DNA of 64,000 nucleotides from Chloroflexota bacterium (GCA_020161265.1 JAIUOC010000001.1:1-64000); one strand, 5' to 3'; counted from the stretch's first letter, positions 8,126-18,171 are shown. The notes: a model not told the origin generated them from the letters alone. A program made the numbers and translations.

Positions 8126-9409
8126 CTATAGTCTCATCCCCATCTGCCTTGTGCTTTGTTCTAAGCGTAGCCCATGCCAGCAGTTGAGCAATAGGGCAAT
8201 CGCGCTAGCAGCAATCAACCCACTGCCCAAGCGCAAAAGCCAAACATTATTTATCACCACTGCAACAACCACCAAGCCACTGCCCAAGCCATAACTTGCA
8301 ATCGCGATGCTGCTCAATTGCGGCCAAAATAGCTCGCGGGCAGTGCTTGGAACAGGTTGTTTGGGATTATTGGCACGGGCTATCCAAATCAAAAATGGAA
8401 TAATTTTGTGCAGCATGGTCATGATTGCAAGGCCAATCCAGCCTTGCATGGCTGCCATAAATAACACCTGAAATTGCTTAACGCCACTGCTTGGCAACCA
8501 ACCTAGACTGGCTGCAACCGCCCAGCTACTACAAATTAATAGCCAAGCTCCCGCCGTAATAAACACTTTGATTGGGCTTTCAACGTGGCGGCGAATCCGA
8601 TGCTTGAGGATAGTTCGTACATCAGCCAACCATGCACCGATACTGAGCACAATTAAACCTGTGCAACTCAACATAATTGATTGTGAAGCTTGATGCCACA
8701 GGGCTAAACCAGTCGCATAGGCCGCAAGGTTCATTCCAAGCATCGCGACCCAGCGCCAACGGCAAAGATAGCCGTGAGCTAAAGTAAACATTGGCAACAA
8801 ACGATAACTAAGCGCCAAGGTGAGCGTGCTAAACCAACCCAAAACGCCCAACGTGGCATGCCCCAACGGACCATAGGCCACCAAACTCGGCCAAACGAGG
8901 ATTGAGCGATTGATGACCAAGGCGATACCAATTAGGAGTTGAATTGTTAAGGTCGTTAATCCTAAACTGATTCCAATCGTCGTCACATCCCACTGTTGCG
9001 CAACCCATAAGGTGCGGCCATAGCTCGCCAAAATGCCCAACAAGCCAAGACTCATCAATCCAGCCCCGCTAATCAGCCAATGAGCTGCCGCTTGACTAAA
9101 TGCCCAACTAAACAGGCCGCTGCCAACCACAAACGCGCCAAAGCTCCAATCGACCATGCTGCGCCAAGCCAACGGTTGCTGTAACAGCACTGGCAAGAGT
9201 TGATATAAGGCCGCCAAACAAATTAAGCTAGCCCAGCCAAGTGTGATCAAGTGGGTCAAACTTAAGATGTTGGGGCTATAGGGGAAGCCAATCAACTGCG
9301 GCGCAATCAGCCCTTGCAAACTGGCCCAAGCCAGCAAAAATCCTTGGGCAATTAGCAGCAGAATCAACACATTGCGAGCGTGATTATAGGTTTGGCTGGG
9401 CACATGCAT
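8126..9409 (-). CDS. Polytopic membrane protein, heme-copper-oxidase subunit I-like
   Basis: 427 aa with about 12 hydrophobic segments. His residues inside helices occur in LTHLITLGWASL, GHATLGVLGW and MTMLHKIIPFLIW, a layout like the cytochrome c oxidase subunit I / NorB / NnrS-type proteins found next to nitrogen-oxide genes. It probably binds haem, but I cannot place the full ligand set. GAGGA precedes the start at 9409. It is divergent from the DUF1858/DUF2249 gene across a palindrome and close to the nitrate island, so a role in NO or nitrite handling or sensing is a reasonable inference. Confidence 0.6.
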   Translation of the reverse strand: MHVPSQTYNHARNVLILLLIAQGFLLAWASLQGLIAPQLIGFPYSPNILSLTHLITLGWASLICLAALYQLLPVLLQQPLAWRSMVDWSFGAFVVGSGLFSWAFSQAAAHWLISGAGLMSLGLLGILASYGRTLWVAQQWDVTTIGISLGLTTLTIQLLIGIALVINRSILVWPSLVAYGPLGHATLGVLGWFSTLTLALSYRLLPMFTLAHGYLCRWRWVAMLGMNLAAYATGLALWHQASQSIMLSCTGLIVLSIGAWLADVRTILKHRIRRHVESPIKVFITAGAWLLICSSWAVAASLGWLPSSGVKQFQVLFMAAMQGWIGLAIMTMLHKIIPFLIWIARANNPKQPVPSTARELFWPQLSSIAIASYGLGSGLVVVAVVINNVWLLRLGSGLIAASAIALLLNCWHGLRLEQSTRQMGMRL

Positions 9410-9476
9410 CGCATCCTCGTTTCAGCAAGCAATTAACCGATGCTTCAGCCTAGCAAATTTCGGCTAGCGATGGCGT

Positions 9477-9511
9477 GACTTTTCTCACATAGCTTGGTTG
9501 TGAGAAAAGTC
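9477..9511. promoter_or_regulatory. 35-bp palindrome, probable operator in divergent intergenic region
   Basis: Perfect 13-bp arms, gacttttctcaca (9477-9489) and tgtgagaaaagtc (9499-9511), around a 9-bp centre. It sits between divergent genes starting at 9409 and 9576, where a terminator makes no sense, so an operator for a dimeric regulator is more likely. The arms contain TCACA...TGTGA half-sites. Confidence 0.65.
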
Positions 9512-9575
9512 GCTGCTCAATCGACCTGCTGGCGCTAGACTCAGCATAGTGAGCTATTAGCGCAACGAGGTATCC

Positions 9576-10352
9576 ATGATTACCGCTACTATGACGGTCG
9601 CTGACATTCTCAAGCGTTATCCCAATTTGCTTGAGGTTTTTGTGGCTCAACATCAGGCCTTTCAACGGCTGCGCAATCCGCTGTTGCGGCGGGTATTTGC
9701 CCGCATGGTTACGCTTGAACAGGCCGCCCAAATTGCTCAAATTGAGCCAGCCAGTTTAGTGCAAGCACTGAATCAGGCTAATGGCGAACCCGTTGCGGTT
9801 ACGCCGCTGGCTGAGCCTTCCAGCCCACAGCTTGATCCAACGATTCCACCAGCTTGGCTGCAATTTAGCCATATCAGCTATTTACTCGATGTACGTGAAG
9901 CCCAAGCAACTGCCCAAAATCCCTTGGCGCTGATTACTCCCGCCACGCTAGCGCTTGCCGATGATCAACTGTTGCTTTTACGCAGCAGCTTCGAGCCAGT
10001 GCCGTTGTATCAGTGGCTCGCTCGGCGCGGCTACCAAGCTTGGGCGCACCAACATACCAGCGACGATTGGTTGGTGTTGATCGGACGACTTGCCAGCACT
10101 GAAACTCAGCCAAGCGACCAGCCCAACTCCGCCAAGCCATGTGTGGTTTTGGATAATCGCGGCCTCAAACCACCCGAACCGATGGTGCGCACGATTACAA
10201 CGCTCAAAAAGTTGCCGCCCATGAGCTATTTAATCGGCGTTACCGACCGAATCCCGGTGATATTGCACGAAACGCTGAGCGACGAAGGCTACACGTTTGA
10301 GTCGTTAGGCCAGATTCAACAAAGCTATCTGACCCTGATCACTGCTGGGTAA
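9576..10352 (+). CDS. DUF1858/DUF2249-domain protein
   Basis: 258 aa. Residues 1-70 look like a DUF1858 helical domain (MTVADILKRYPNLLEVFV, then a four-helix segment). About residues 105-175 look like a DUF2249 domain of the SirA/TusA-like fold (LLDVREA, LLRSSFEPVPLYQWLARRGY, DDWLVLIGR). Proteins with these domains are common beside NO, nitrite and nitrate genes and hemerythrin-like repair proteins, but their chemistry is not settled. The start is backed by GAGG six bases upstream. It is followed at 127 bp by the nitrate reductase gene set on the same strand and may be co-regulated with it. Confidence 0.7.
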   Translation: MITATMTVADILKRYPNLLEVFVAQHQAFQRLRNPLLRRVFARMVTLEQAAQIAQIEPASLVQALNQANGEPVAVTPLAEPSSPQLDPTIPPAWLQFSHISYLLDVREAQATAQNPLALITPATLALADDQLLLLRSSFEPVPLYQWLARRGYQAWAHQHTSDDWLVLIGRLASTETQPSDQPNSAKPCVVLDNRGLKPPEPMVRTITTLKKLPPMSYLIGVTDRIPVILHETLSDEGYTFESLGQIQQSYLTLITAG

Positions 10353-10479
10353 GGAGTTTTCAACCAAAGCTATTTAGCTGATTCCATTGTTGTGAGTTGC
10401 TAGCGAATAGCCTATTTGCTATTCCCCTCCATGTGCCAAGTGAAAACAACAGTGTCGTTATAGGTTCAAGGAGCACCCG

Positions 10480-11634
10480 ATGGTCAAACCTCGCCCCGTT
10501 CGGAAAGCGATTATTTGGGGTTGCATTACCACTTTTAGTCTTGCGATCATGATTGCGGTTGGTTCGCGTGATCTGGCGCATTTTGATGCAGCCCTCGTCG
10601 CCTATACCTTTGCCACGCTTTTTGCCACCTTCGGCATTACCTACCGCTATACGATGTGGCTGCAACGCCCGCCAACCGCCATGTATTGGAAACGCGGCTG
10701 GCAAATGTTTTTTAAACCTCAGCGCTTATTAACCAACACCCGCAATTTATTTACCCGCACAACCAGCGATTTTGCCGCCAATCGCTTTATTTGGAAGCGT
10801 GGCAAATTGCGCTGGCTGGCCCACTGGTTCATTATGTGGGGCTGTATTATTGCCCTCGCGATTACTTTTCCCTTGGTGTTTGGTTGGCTGCACTTCGAGA
10901 GCGTACCAGGCTCGTTAGAGTCATATCGGGCTTATATTTTTGGCTTTGCGCTCTTCGATTTCCCTGTGCATTCGATGTTTGCCTTCTTAATGTTTCATGG
11001 CTTGGTTTGGTCGTCGTTTGCGGTGATTTTTGGGGTGATGCTGGCGATGTGGCGACGCATGCGCGACCATGGCGCGGCCTCAGTTCAGCAATTTGTTGAA
11101 GATATTTTGCCGCTGATTTTGCTGTTTGCCATTAGCGTGACCGGCGTGATGCTGACTGCTAGCTACACGTGGATGCGTGGCTATGCCTTCGATTTTATCG
11201 CAATTCTGCACGCGATCACGGTGATTTTTACCTTGCTGTATATGCCGTTTGGTAAGTTTTTTCACATTTTCCAACGGCCCGCCCAACTTGGGGCAACCTT
11301 CTACAAAGATGCAGGCGCTGTCAGCGAGCAAGCGCATTGCCGCCGTTGTGGCGAGGCCTATTCCTCGCGCATGCACATCGAAGATTTGATTACCGTGCAA
11401 AAGCAATTGGGTTTTCGCTACGAGGTTGAGGGCGAAATCGAACATTATCAATGGATTTGCCCACCCTGTCGGCGGGCAATGTTGGTTTTAGCCCAAACTA
11501 AACAGTGGCAAGGCAATTTTGGCGATCAAATGTTTTCGAGCATCAGCGAGCAGCCGACCGCGCCGCGTTTTGGCAACGCCGTGATCAGCGAAGGCCCACT
11601 TGGCCATGAGGATCAGGCCAATCTGCATTTTTAG
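10480..11634 (+). CDS. NarI-like membrane cytochrome b with C-terminal CxxC pairs
   Basis: Likely quinol-oxidising membrane subunit that passes electrons to the molybdoenzyme encoded next. The 384 aa contain about six membrane helices, with candidate haem histidines in [24 protein letters not shown] and LHAITVIF. After the last helix comes a cytoplasmic domain with two CxxC pairs, Cys287/290 and Cys327/330, which look like a zinc- or iron-binding ribbon. AAGGAG precedes the start. It is the first gene of the tight nitrate set (20 bp to the next gene). The CxxC domain is not part of ordinary NarI. Related annotation could be 'heterodisulfide reductase-like/NarI'. Confidence 0.75.
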   Translation: MVKPRPVRKAIIWGCITTFSLAIMIAVGSRDLAHFDAALVAYTFATLFATFGITYRYTMWLQRPPTAMYWKRGWQMFFKPQRLLTNTRNLFTRTTSDFAANRFIWKRGKLRWLAHWFIMWGCIIALAITFPLVFGWLHFESVPGSLESYRAYIFGFALFDFPVHSMFAFLMFHGLVWSSFAVIFGVMLAMWRRMRDHGAASVQQFVEDILPLILLFAISVTGVMLTASYTWMRGYAFDFIAILHAITVIFTLLYMPFGKFFHIFQRPAQLGATFYKDAGAVSEQAHCRRCGEAYSSRMHIEDLITVQKQLGFRYEVEGEIEHYQWICPPCRRAMLVLAQTKQWQGNFGDQMFSSISEQPTAPRFGNAVISEGPLGHEDQANLHF

Positions 11635-11654
11635 GTTTATGAGGAGTTTCAATT

Positions 11655-13901
11655 ATGGCACAGCTACCCCGTTCTGAACTCGATATTATTGCAGCATTTG
11701 GCCCGCACCTCGCTCATGCCCAAGGTCAACGGCTTGAAGCTGGAGTGGAGCCAGATCGCTTGGTCAAAACCCATTGTTGCTTTTGTGGTCAGCAATGCGG
11801 TATTCAACTCAAAGTCAAAGATAACACCGTGATTGGCTTTGAGCCGTGGTACGACTTTCCATTTAACCAAGGCATGCTCTGCCCCAAAGGCGTGAAACGC
11901 TACTTACAAGGAGCGCATCCCGACCGCTTGCTGACTGCCTTGGAGCGTGATCCTGCTAGTAGCGGCGGTTTTCGGCCAATTGAGTATGCTGCGGCAATTC
12001 AGCGGGTTGCTGGCGAGATTGCCCGCATCCAAGAAAAATATGGCAACAGCGCCTTTGGCATTCTCTCAGGCGCTAGTTTGACCACCGAAAAAACCTATCT
12101 CATGGGCAAATTTGCCCGTATGTGCCTCAAAACACCTTATATCGATTACAACGGACGCTTATGCATGGTTAGTGCTGGCGCTGCCAACAAAAAATCGTTT
12201 GGCATCGACCGCGCCGCCAATGCCTGGGACGACATGCTACATACCGATGTGGTCTGGATTAGCGGGGCGAATGTGTCCGAATGTGCGCCAATTACTACCA
12301 GCTATGTGTGGCGAGCACGCGAAAACGGAGCCAAAATTATCGTGGTTGACCCGCGCATCACACCAATTGCCCGTACTTGCGACTTGTATTTGCCAATTAA
12401 GCCAGGCCGCGATATTGCCCTGTTCAACGGCATTTTGCACCTGATGATCAAAAACGATTGGCTGGATCATGACTTTATCAACAATCATACAGTTGGCTTT
12501 GAGGCCGTAGCCGAGCATGTTGCCGCTTGGACACCTAAGCGCACTGCCGAAGTTACGGGTATTGCCGAAAAAGGCATTCAACAAGCCGCCGAAATTTGGG
12601 GCACGGCCAAAACTTCGTTTATGACCCATGCCCGTGGCATTGAACACCATACCCATGGCGTGCAAAATGTTATGGGTGCAATCAGTTTGGTGCTCGCTTC
12701 GGGCCGCATCGGGCGACCAAATTGTGGCTATGCGACGATTACGGGGCAAGCCAATGGCCAAGGTGGCCGCGAGCATGGCCAAAAATGCGACCAATTGCCA
12801 GGCTGGCGCGATTTGGCTAACCCCGAACATCGCCAACATATCGCCAATATTTGGGATATGCCAGTCGAAGATATGCCGCAACCTGGGGTTGATGCCTACG
12901 AAATTTTTCGCAAAATCGAAACTGGCGAGATCAAAGGCTTGCTCAGTTTGTGCTTCAATCCCAAGGTTTCGCTGCCCGATAGCGAATATGTCAGCGCGAT
13001 GCTCGACAAACTGGAATTTTATAGCTCGATTGATTTTTTCTTGAATGATAGTGCCCGCCATGCCGATATTGTCTTGCCTGGCTCGCTGCAAGAGGAAGAT
13101 GAAGGCACGGTGACCCAAGCCGAAGGTCGGGTGATCAAAATCAATCAGGCAATTCAGTCGCCTGGGGCTGCTCGCCAAGATTGGCGAATTATTCAGGATA
13201 TTGCTAAGGCTTTGGGGCGCAGCAAGGGCTTTACATTTAACGAGCCACGCGAGATTTTCGATGAATTGCGCCGAGCTTCCAAAGGTGGCGTTGCCGATTA
13301 TTCAGGCATTAGCTACGAGAAAATCGAAGCCCAAGGCGGGGTTTTCTGGCCATGTCCCAGCGATGATCATCCCGGTACGCCGCGCTTATTCGAGCCAAAT
13401 TCGTGGAATCCAGTTGCCAGAGGTGCTGGGCCGTTCTACTTCCCCGATGGTAAAGCCCGCTTTAATGTTTCGCCCTACACCCCGCCCGCCGAAGATGTTG
13501 ATGCCGAATATCCTTTAATGTTGACGACCGGACGGGTGATTAGCCACTTCCTTTCGGGCACGCAAACCCGCCGGATCGGTCCCTTGGTTGATCAATATGC
13601 AGAGCCACGGATTGAAATTCACCCACAACTGGCCATGCGCCACAACATCCAAGAAGGTGATTGGGTGACGGCTCAAACGCGGCGCGGCGAAATTACCCTG
13701 CGGGCACAGTTGGTTCGCACAATTCGCCCCGATACGATCTTTGTGCCCTATCACTGGGCTGGCCAAAAGAGCATCAATCGCTTAACAATCGCCGCCCAAG
13801 ACCCAATCTCGAAAATTCCTGAGTATAAGGTTTGTGCGGTGCGGATTGCCAAAGCGACCCAAGCGCCTGCTTATGCCAGCCAACTTGAGCCACAGCAATA
13901 G
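11655..13901 (+). CDS. Molybdopterin oxidoreductase, probable nitrate reductase catalytic subunit
   Basis: Reduces nitrate to nitrite at a bis-MGD molybdenum centre (inferred). A [4Fe-4S] motif lies at the N-terminus (Cys41, 44, 48 and 76). The likely Mo ligand is Cys170 in GRLCMVSA, the arrangement seen in NapA/NasA/formate dehydrogenase types. The molydopterin-binding C-terminal domain includes [18 protein letters not shown]. The 748-aa length fits NapA/NarB, not the 1200-aa NarG. It has no Tat signal, so it acts in the cytoplasm. GAGGAG precedes the ATG. The NarK-type transporter downstream supports nitrate over formate as substrate. Formate dehydrogenase-like activity is the main alternative. 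Confidence 0.82.
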   Translation: MAQLPRSELDIIAAFGPHLAHAQGQRLEAGVEPDRLVKTHCCFCGQQCGIQLKVKDNTVIGFEPWYDFPFNQGMLCPKGVKRYLQGAHPDRLLTALERDPASSGGFRPIEYAAAIQRVAGEIARIQEKYGNSAFGILSGASLTTEKTYLMGKFARMCLKTPYIDYNGRLCMVSAGAANKKSFGIDRAANAWDDMLHTDVVWISGANVSECAPITTSYVWRARENGAKIIVVDPRITPIARTCDLYLPIKPGRDIALFNGILHLMIKNDWLDHDFINNHTVGFEAVAEHVAAWTPKRTAEVTGIAEKGIQQAAEIWGTAKTSFMTHARGIEHHTHGVQNVMGAISLVLASGRIGRPNCGYATITGQANGQGGREHGQKCDQLPGWRDLANPEHRQHIANIWDMPVEDMPQPGVDAYEIFRKIETGEIKGLLSLCFNPKVSLPDSEYVSAMLDKLEFYSSIDFFLNDSARHADIVLPGSLQEEDEGTVTQAEGRVIKINQAIQSPGAARQDWRIIQDIAKALGRSKGFTFNEPREIFDELRRASKGGVADYSGISYEKIEAQGGVFWPCPSDDHPGTPRLFEPNSWNPVARGAGPFYFPDGKARFNVSPYTPPAEDVDAEYPLMLTTGRVISHFLSGTQTRRIGPLVDQYAEPRIEIHPQLAMRHNIQEGDWVTAQTRRGEITLRAQLVRTIRPDTIFVPYHWAGQKSINRLTIAAQDPISKIPEYKVCAVRIAKATQAPAYASQLEPQQ

Positions 13902-13910
13902 GAGCCTGCC

Positions 13911-14531
13911 ATGCCTGAAGCCCAATATGAATTTTTTATCGATCCCAGCCGCTGTATTGGCTGCCAATCGTGTGTGCAAGCCTGTAGCGAGTGCGATACC
14001 CACAAAGGCCGCGCAATGATTCACCTTGAATTTGTGAATCGCCAGTATTCGACTCAAACTGCGCCAGTGGTGTGTATGCACTGCAATTCGCCAACCTGTG
14101 CCGAGGTTTGTCCGGCGGATGCGATTAAGAAAACGCCTGATGGGGTAGTGCAAACCGCCCGCAAACCCCGCTGTATTGCCTGTAATAACTGTGTGCTGGC
14201 CTGCCCGTTTGGTGTGCCCAAGATGAATAGCGAAGCCGAACTGATGATGAAATGCGATATGTGTTATGACCGAACTTCGATAGGCAAAGCGCCGATGTGT
14301 GCCTCGGTCTGCCCAAGTGGTGCTTTATACTACGGGACGCGCGAGCAAATTGAAGCCCAACGTCCCCGCTCGATGCCTGTGAATCAATTTCAATTTGGTC
14401 AGCAAGTTATCAGCACAAAAGTCCATATGATGGTGCCCCGAACCGCCCAACCAGAACACATCGACGTGCTTTCGGCCATGCATGATCACACCAGCGGCCA
14501 AGATATTTTCTTGATGATGCATGAGGATTAA
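13911..14531 (+). CDS. Four-cluster [4Fe-4S] ferredoxin subunit (DmsB/NrfC-like)
   Basis: Electron-transfer subunit of the molybdoenzyme. The 206 aa hold sixteen cysteines in four groups: 15/18/21/25, 55/58/63/67, 88/91/94/98 and 115/118/130/134, so four [4Fe-4S] clusters as in DmsB, NrfC and PsrB. It has no signal peptide, so it sits with the catalytic subunit in the cytoplasm. The C-terminal 60 residues extend beyond the standard fold. AGGAG lies 7 bases before the start, 9 bp after the catalytic gene, so the two genes are translated together. Confidence 0.9.
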   Translation: MPEAQYEFFIDPSRCIGCQSCVQACSECDTHKGRAMIHLEFVNRQYSTQTAPVVCMHCNSPTCAEVCPADAIKKTPDGVVQTARKPRCIACNNCVLACPFGVPKMNSEAELMMKCDMCYDRTSIGKAPMCASVCPSGALYYGTREQIEAQRPRSMPVNQFQFGQQVISTKVHMMVPRTAQPEHIDVLSAMHDHTSGQDIFLMMHED

Positions 14532-14581
14532 CGCCGTCGCTTGTTCTCGTTGAAGCTCTATCAGAAAGGACTTGCTGAATT

Positions 14582-15127
14582 ATGACCCACGATCACGATG
14601 AACTTTCGTTGTCCCCCGATGGCCTGCCATTGTGCCAACAACCACAATGGCGGCAAGATTTTCCAATCGATGTGGCTCAAGATAACTATGTTTCACGGCG
14701 TGAATTTGCTAAATTTTTGGTGTTGATTAGCTCGGCGTTTAGTGCTGGCCAATTTTGGATTTTGTTTAAAAATTGGCAGCGCAACCAAGCCGCCGCGCCG
14801 CCAGCCCAAAAAATCGCCAATTTAGCTGATATTCCGGTTGGTGGAACGCTGCTATTTCGTTACCCCAACGAGCATGAGCCATGCATTTTGGTGCGACCTG
14901 ATGAGCATACCTTGGTTGCCTATAGCCAAAAATGCACCCATCTTTCATGTGCAGTGATTCCCAACGTCGCCGAAAATAAAATCGTCTGCCCATGCCACCA
15001 AGGCTACTTCAGCTTGGATGAAGGCCGACCATTAGCGGGGCCACCGCAACGCCCATTGCCACGCATTCATGTTGAGGTGCAAGGCGATGAGGTGTTTGCA
15101 ACCTCGGTGGAGTTACGCAGCATATGA
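14582..15127 (+). CDS. Tat-exported Rieske [2Fe-2S] protein
   Basis: Anchored high-potential iron-sulfur protein. A Tat-type signal/anchor is visible: SRREFAKFL (Arg39-Arg40) followed by a hydrophobic helix (45-62). The Rieske boxes are CTHLSC (Cys118, His120, Cys123) and CPCHQG (Cys136, Cys138, His139), including the disulfide pair typical of bc1-type proteins. This implies folding in the cytoplasm and export to the outer face of the membrane. AAAGGA precedes the start. The gene overlaps the next by 4 bp (ATGA). It probably takes electrons from the quinol site and hands them to an outer-face partner, although the catalytic subunit is predicted to be cytoplasmic. Confidence 0.9.
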   Translation: MTHDHDELSLSPDGLPLCQQPQWRQDFPIDVAQDNYVSRREFAKFLVLISSAFSAGQFWILFKNWQRNQAAAPPAQKIANLADIPVGGTLLFRYPNEHEPCILVRPDEHTLVAYSQKCTHLSCAVIPNVAENKIVCPCHQGYFSLDEGRPLAGPPQRPLPRIHVEVQGDEVFATSVELRSI

Positions 15128-15354
15128 AACAACGCTTTCCACGTCATCAAAAAATGACCATCGTCCATGGCATTTTAAGTATCGTGCTAATCATCGATAT
15201 TGTGCAGCTTTGGTTGTTGACCGCTACCATGAACTCGTATCTTGGTGGCGATAGCGGTGTGCCACTGCCAGCCTTAATCTTTAGCTGCATCTGTTTATTG
15301 CTCAACCTTGGCTTGCTGAGATTTCTCTACAAGCTTGATCGAACTGCCAACTGA
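15124..15354 (+). CDS. Small two-helix membrane protein of the nitrate gene set
   Basis: 76 aa with two hydrophobic helices (about 12-35 and 50-68) separated by a short loop, and a basic N-terminus. Its ATG overlaps the Rieske stop codon (ATGA), so translation is coupled. Small membrane proteins of this kind recur in similar molybdoenzyme-Rieske sets and might be an assembly or anchor subunit. No catalytic residues are seen. I do not assign a family name. Confidence 0.7.
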   Translation: MKQRFPRHQKMTIVHGILSIVLIIDIVQLWLLTATMNSYLGGDSGVPLPALIFSCICLLLNLGLLRFLYKLDRTAN

Positions 15355-15370
15355 TTTTAGGAGCCTTGCA

Positions 15371-16564
15371 ATGACTGCTCAAGCAACGGCCAATGGCGGC
15401 CAAGCCCGTGGCAATTTGGGCCAATTAATCCTCGCAACTGGCGCATTTGCCATCTGTTTTGCGATTTTCGGCTCGGTTTCGGCCATGATGCCAACTATTA
15501 AAACTGATTTGAATCTTACTCCAGTTCAGGTAAGCGTTGCGCTAGCCTTGCCCGTGCTGCTCGGTAGTTTGGGCCGGATTCCCTTGGGGATGCTGACTGA
15601 CCGCTATGGTGGGCGGGTGGTGTTTAGCGCGGTGATGGCTGGCTCGATTATTCCATCACTCGGTATGGGCTGGGTCGAAACGTACAACCAACTCTTGATT
15701 GCGGCGTTTGGTTGTGGCTTGGCTTTAGCTAGCTTTTCGGTTGGGGTCGGCTTTGTGAGTGGCTGGTATCCGCCGCAACGTCAAGGCTTTGCCCTAGGCG
15801 TGTATGGTGCTGGCAATGCTGGGCAATCGTTGGCCGCGTTTGGCGCACCAGTGCTAGCCGCCAATTTAGGCTATCAATGGGGCTTTTGGGTTTTTTCGGC
15901 TTTGACCGTGGTTTGGCTAATTTGCTTTATGCTCTTTGCCCGCAATGCACCGCGCCAAGGGCCAGCCAAAAGCTTGAGCCAAATTTTACAGCCGATGAGC
16001 AGCCCCAAAAGCTGGATTTTGAGCCTCTACTACTTTTTGACCTTTGGTGGGTTTGTGGCGATGACGGTTTATCTGCCAACCTTGCTGACCGATTTATTTC
16101 GTATCAGCAAAACCGATGCTGGCTTGCGAACTGCTGGCTTTGTGTTGGTTGCCACCGCCGCACGGCCATTTGGCGGCGTGTTGGCCGATAAAATTGGCGG
16201 TACGACGATTTTGAAATGGGTTTTTCCAATCACCACCTGTATGGCAGGCTTGATGGCTTTCAGCAATGTTATGCCATTTACGATTGGAGCCTTGGGCATG
16301 GCAGCGGCAATTGGTTTAGGCAATGGGGCGGTGTTCAAACTCGTGCCCGAATATTTCCCGCAATCGGTGGGGATTGTGACCGGCTTGGTGGGTGCGGCTG
16401 GTGGTTTAGGCGGCTTCTTCCCGCCTTTGCTGCTGGGCTACATTCGCCAACAAACTGGCTCGTTTAGCTATGGTTTTGTGGCTTTGGCGATGTTTACGCT
16501 TGTTTGCTGGTTTGTGCTCTACTACAATAATCGCCCTCGCCGCCCAACTCCTCAATTGGCTTAA
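15371..16564 (+). CDS. narK: Nitrate/nitrite transporter, NNP family (NarK/NasA-type)
   Basis: MFS transporter for nitrate uptake or nitrate/nitrite exchange. It has 12 hydrophobic helices in 397 aa. The two family signatures are visible: [20 protein letters not shown] in the middle and the glycine-rich [20 protein letters not shown] followed by FFPP near the end, plus the MFS motif [13 protein letters not shown]. The start at 15371 has AGGAG 7 bases before it; longer frames upstream overlap the small membrane gene. It closes the nitrate set and is followed by a strong terminator. Confidence 0.92.
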   Translation: MTAQATANGGQARGNLGQLILATGAFAICFAIFGSVSAMMPTIKTDLNLTPVQVSVALALPVLLGSLGRIPLGMLTDRYGGRVVFSAVMAGSIIPSLGMGWVETYNQLLIAAFGCGLALASFSVGVGFVSGWYPPQRQGFALGVYGAGNAGQSLAAFGAPVLAANLGYQWGFWVFSALTVVWLICFMLFARNAPRQGPAKSLSQILQPMSSPKSWILSLYYFLTFGGFVAMTVYLPTLLTDLFRISKTDAGLRTAGFVLVATAARPFGGVLADKIGGTTILKWVFPITTCMAGLMAFSNVMPFTIGALGMAAAIGLGNGAVFKLVPEYFPQSVGIVTGLVGAAGGLGGFFPPLLLGYIRQQTGSFSYGFVALAMFTLVCWFVLYYNNRPRRPTPQLA

Positions 16565-16572
16565 TGATGTTG

Positions 16573-16610
16573 GCGACCCACTCAAAAACGGAGTGGGTCG
16601 CTGTTTTTTT
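16573..16610 (+). terminator. Rho-independent terminator of the nitrate operon
   Basis: Perfect 11-bp stem (gcgacccactc, 16573-16583, with gagtgggtcgc, 16591-16601) followed by tgttttttt. It also lies at the 3' end of the convergent DinB gene. Confidence 0.93.
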
Positions 16611-17100
16611 AAGCTTCGGGATGCTCATAGACATAAAAAATATAATCTTGTGAACTGGTTTTTATGCCAAAATCGTGGCACAAGCGCAAGATTTGAGCAC
16701 GATGGTCGGTGCCATGATTCACCACTTGCAGTAATACCTGCCAAACAATTAAATTTTCATCCTCGCCATCAAGCGGCTTGGTTTGCAAATCGGCATCCTG
16801 CAAATTGGCCAGATATTCGCGCATCGTAGCCTCGATGTTCGCCCAATAAGCCCGCAGCGTTGCCAGATCAGGGAACTGATTGGGATCGAGCATTTCTAGG
16901 AATTCTACACCACGTAAGCCGCTAAACCATGCTTGATCAACGCTGATTATGTGCACCAGTTGGTTACGCACCGAGCCAAGCGAATAATCGACAGCTTGCA
17001 CAAATTGCTCAGCAGATAATTGCGCGACATAATCATCTAAAAGCTGGCGATTTTGAGCAAAGTGATAATTGTAAAAATGACGAAATGCGACGACATTCAT
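16609..17100 (-). CDS. DinB-family metal-binding protein
   Basis: Four-helix-bundle protein of the DinB/YfiT superfamily, often thiol-S-transferases or damage-linked proteins with a metal site made of three His. Conserved histidines are His50 (LVHIISVDQAWF), His129 and His133 (VNHGTDHRAQIL). The 163 aa are the usual size. Start at 17100 is backed by AGGAGG. The gene's role is not known beyond the fold. Confidence 0.85.
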   Translation of the reverse strand: MNVVAFRHFYNYHFAQNRQLLDDYVAQLSAEQFVQAVDYSLGSVRNQLVHIISVDQAWFSGLRGVEFLEMLDPNQFPDLATLRAYWANIEATMREYLANLQDADLQTKPLDGEDENLIVWQVLLQVVNHGTDHRAQILRLCHDFGIKTSSQDYIFYVYEHPEA

Positions 17101-17194
17101 TCCAACCTCCTAGATTAAACCACAATCTTTTCTTATGATAGCACATTTGTTTTATTGGAGATGAGGAATTTGGCCTATCAAGCTGCTAAAATAG

Positions 17195-17227
17195 CAACAC
17201 CGCCCTCAATTCCTGTAGGCGGTGTTG
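17195..17227 (-). terminator. Terminator of the GT2 gene
   Basis: 10-bp stem caacaccgcc (17195-17204) with ggcggtgttg (17218-17227). On the minus strand it is followed by ctatttt, so it should end transcription of the GT2 gene at 17250-17990. Confidence 0.75.
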
Positions 17228-17249
17228 ATTTTGCAATCAAACTGACAAG

Positions 17250-17990
17250 TTAAATATGTTTGGCCTTGGTTTGCTCTTGGCGTGCTAATTCGCTGCGCAC
17301 AGCAATTAATTCCCGGAAGGCTCGCAGAATGACGCTCAGTTTGGCTCCGGTCGGATTGCCGGCTACCCGTGGGCGATGACCATTGATCGCAACTTCTTCA
17401 AAGCGAAAGCCAGCCCGTTTGGCGCGAACCAAAAATTCGGCGCTAAACGTGGCCCCGCGTGATTGAACTTCAGTTTTGAGCGTATCGACCACATGGCGTT
17501 GCATCAATTTGAAGGCGCAATCAATATCACGAGCGGTATAGCCAAACAACAAGGTAACCAAGCGGCTCCAGCCCCAGCCATTCAATCGCCGCATCAGCGG
17601 GTCGCGGCGTGGTGAGCGATAGCCAACCACCAAATCGGCTTGATCAATTTTGGCCAGCAATTTTGGCAACTCGCCAAGGTCAAATTGGCGATCAGCATCG
17701 GTAAAAAAGACCAAATCGGTTTTTGCGCTAGTCAGACCTGTCCAAACCGCAGCGCCATAGCCTTGGTTCACCGCATGATCGACCAAACGAACATGCGGAT
17801 AGCGAGCTTCTAGGTCACGCACAACCGCCGCAGTATTATCGCGGCTCCCATCGTTGACGACAATAACTTCATAGGCGCGACCAAGGCTTTCGAGGGTATT
17901 GACCACTTCCTCAACCATGGCCGGAATATTTTCAGCTTCGTTATAGGCGGGTAAGGCCACCGTGATGCTTTTCACGTTGAGAACTCCCAT
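17250..17990 (-). CDS. Glycosyltransferase family 2 (DPM1/polyprenyl-phosphate mannosyltransferase type)
   Basis: Transfers a sugar from an NDP-sugar, probably to a polyprenyl phosphate. GT-A fold motifs: VALPAYNEAENI near the start, VNDGSRDNT (nucleotide binding) and FFTDADRQFD (DxD-like). The 246-aa length and lack of membrane helices match the soluble DPM1-type enzymes. The ATG at 17990 has only a weak ribosome site; a GTG at 17975 (Val6) has GGGAG 8 bases upstream and may be the real start. It stands apart from the other glycosyltransferase genes at 31-33 kb. Confidence 0.88.
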   Translation of the reverse strand: MGVLNVKSITVALPAYNEAENIPAMVEEVVNTLESLGRAYEVIVVNDGSRDNTAAVVRDLEARYPHVRLVDHAVNQGYGAAVWTGLTSAKTDLVFFTDADRQFDLGELPKLLAKIDQADLVVGYRSPRRDPLMRRLNGWGWSRLVTLLFGYTARDIDCAFKLMQRHVVDTLKTEVQSRGATFSAEFLVRAKRAGFRFEEVAINGHRPRVAGNPTGAKLSVILRAFRELIAVRSELARQEQTKAKHI

Positions 17991-18089
17991 TGTTCGCAGA
18001 TAGGGTTAAGTGCAGCCCTCCACGCATGGGCTTGCAAGCAACTATTGTAGCATAAAGCCTTTTATTGCGATAAAAGCGAACAAATGTGT

Positions 18090-18117
18090 TTGCTTTTAAG
18101 GTTTTTAAAGGTATACT
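18090..18117 (+). promoter_or_regulatory. Putative sigma70-type promoter of the SRAP gene
   Basis: TTGCTT (18090-18095), a 16-bp spacer and TATACT (18112-18117), 54 bp before the start at 18172. Confidence 0.45.
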
Positions 18118-18171
18118 TAAGTTTAGGGTAACTGATAGTAGCTTTTGGGTGATTACAAAGGAGTTAAAGCG

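Noticed and set aside
12237-13178. 313-aa minus-strand frame opposite the molybdoenzyme gene
   Set aside because: It is an antisense shadow of a gene with clear Fe-S and Mo-binding motifs.
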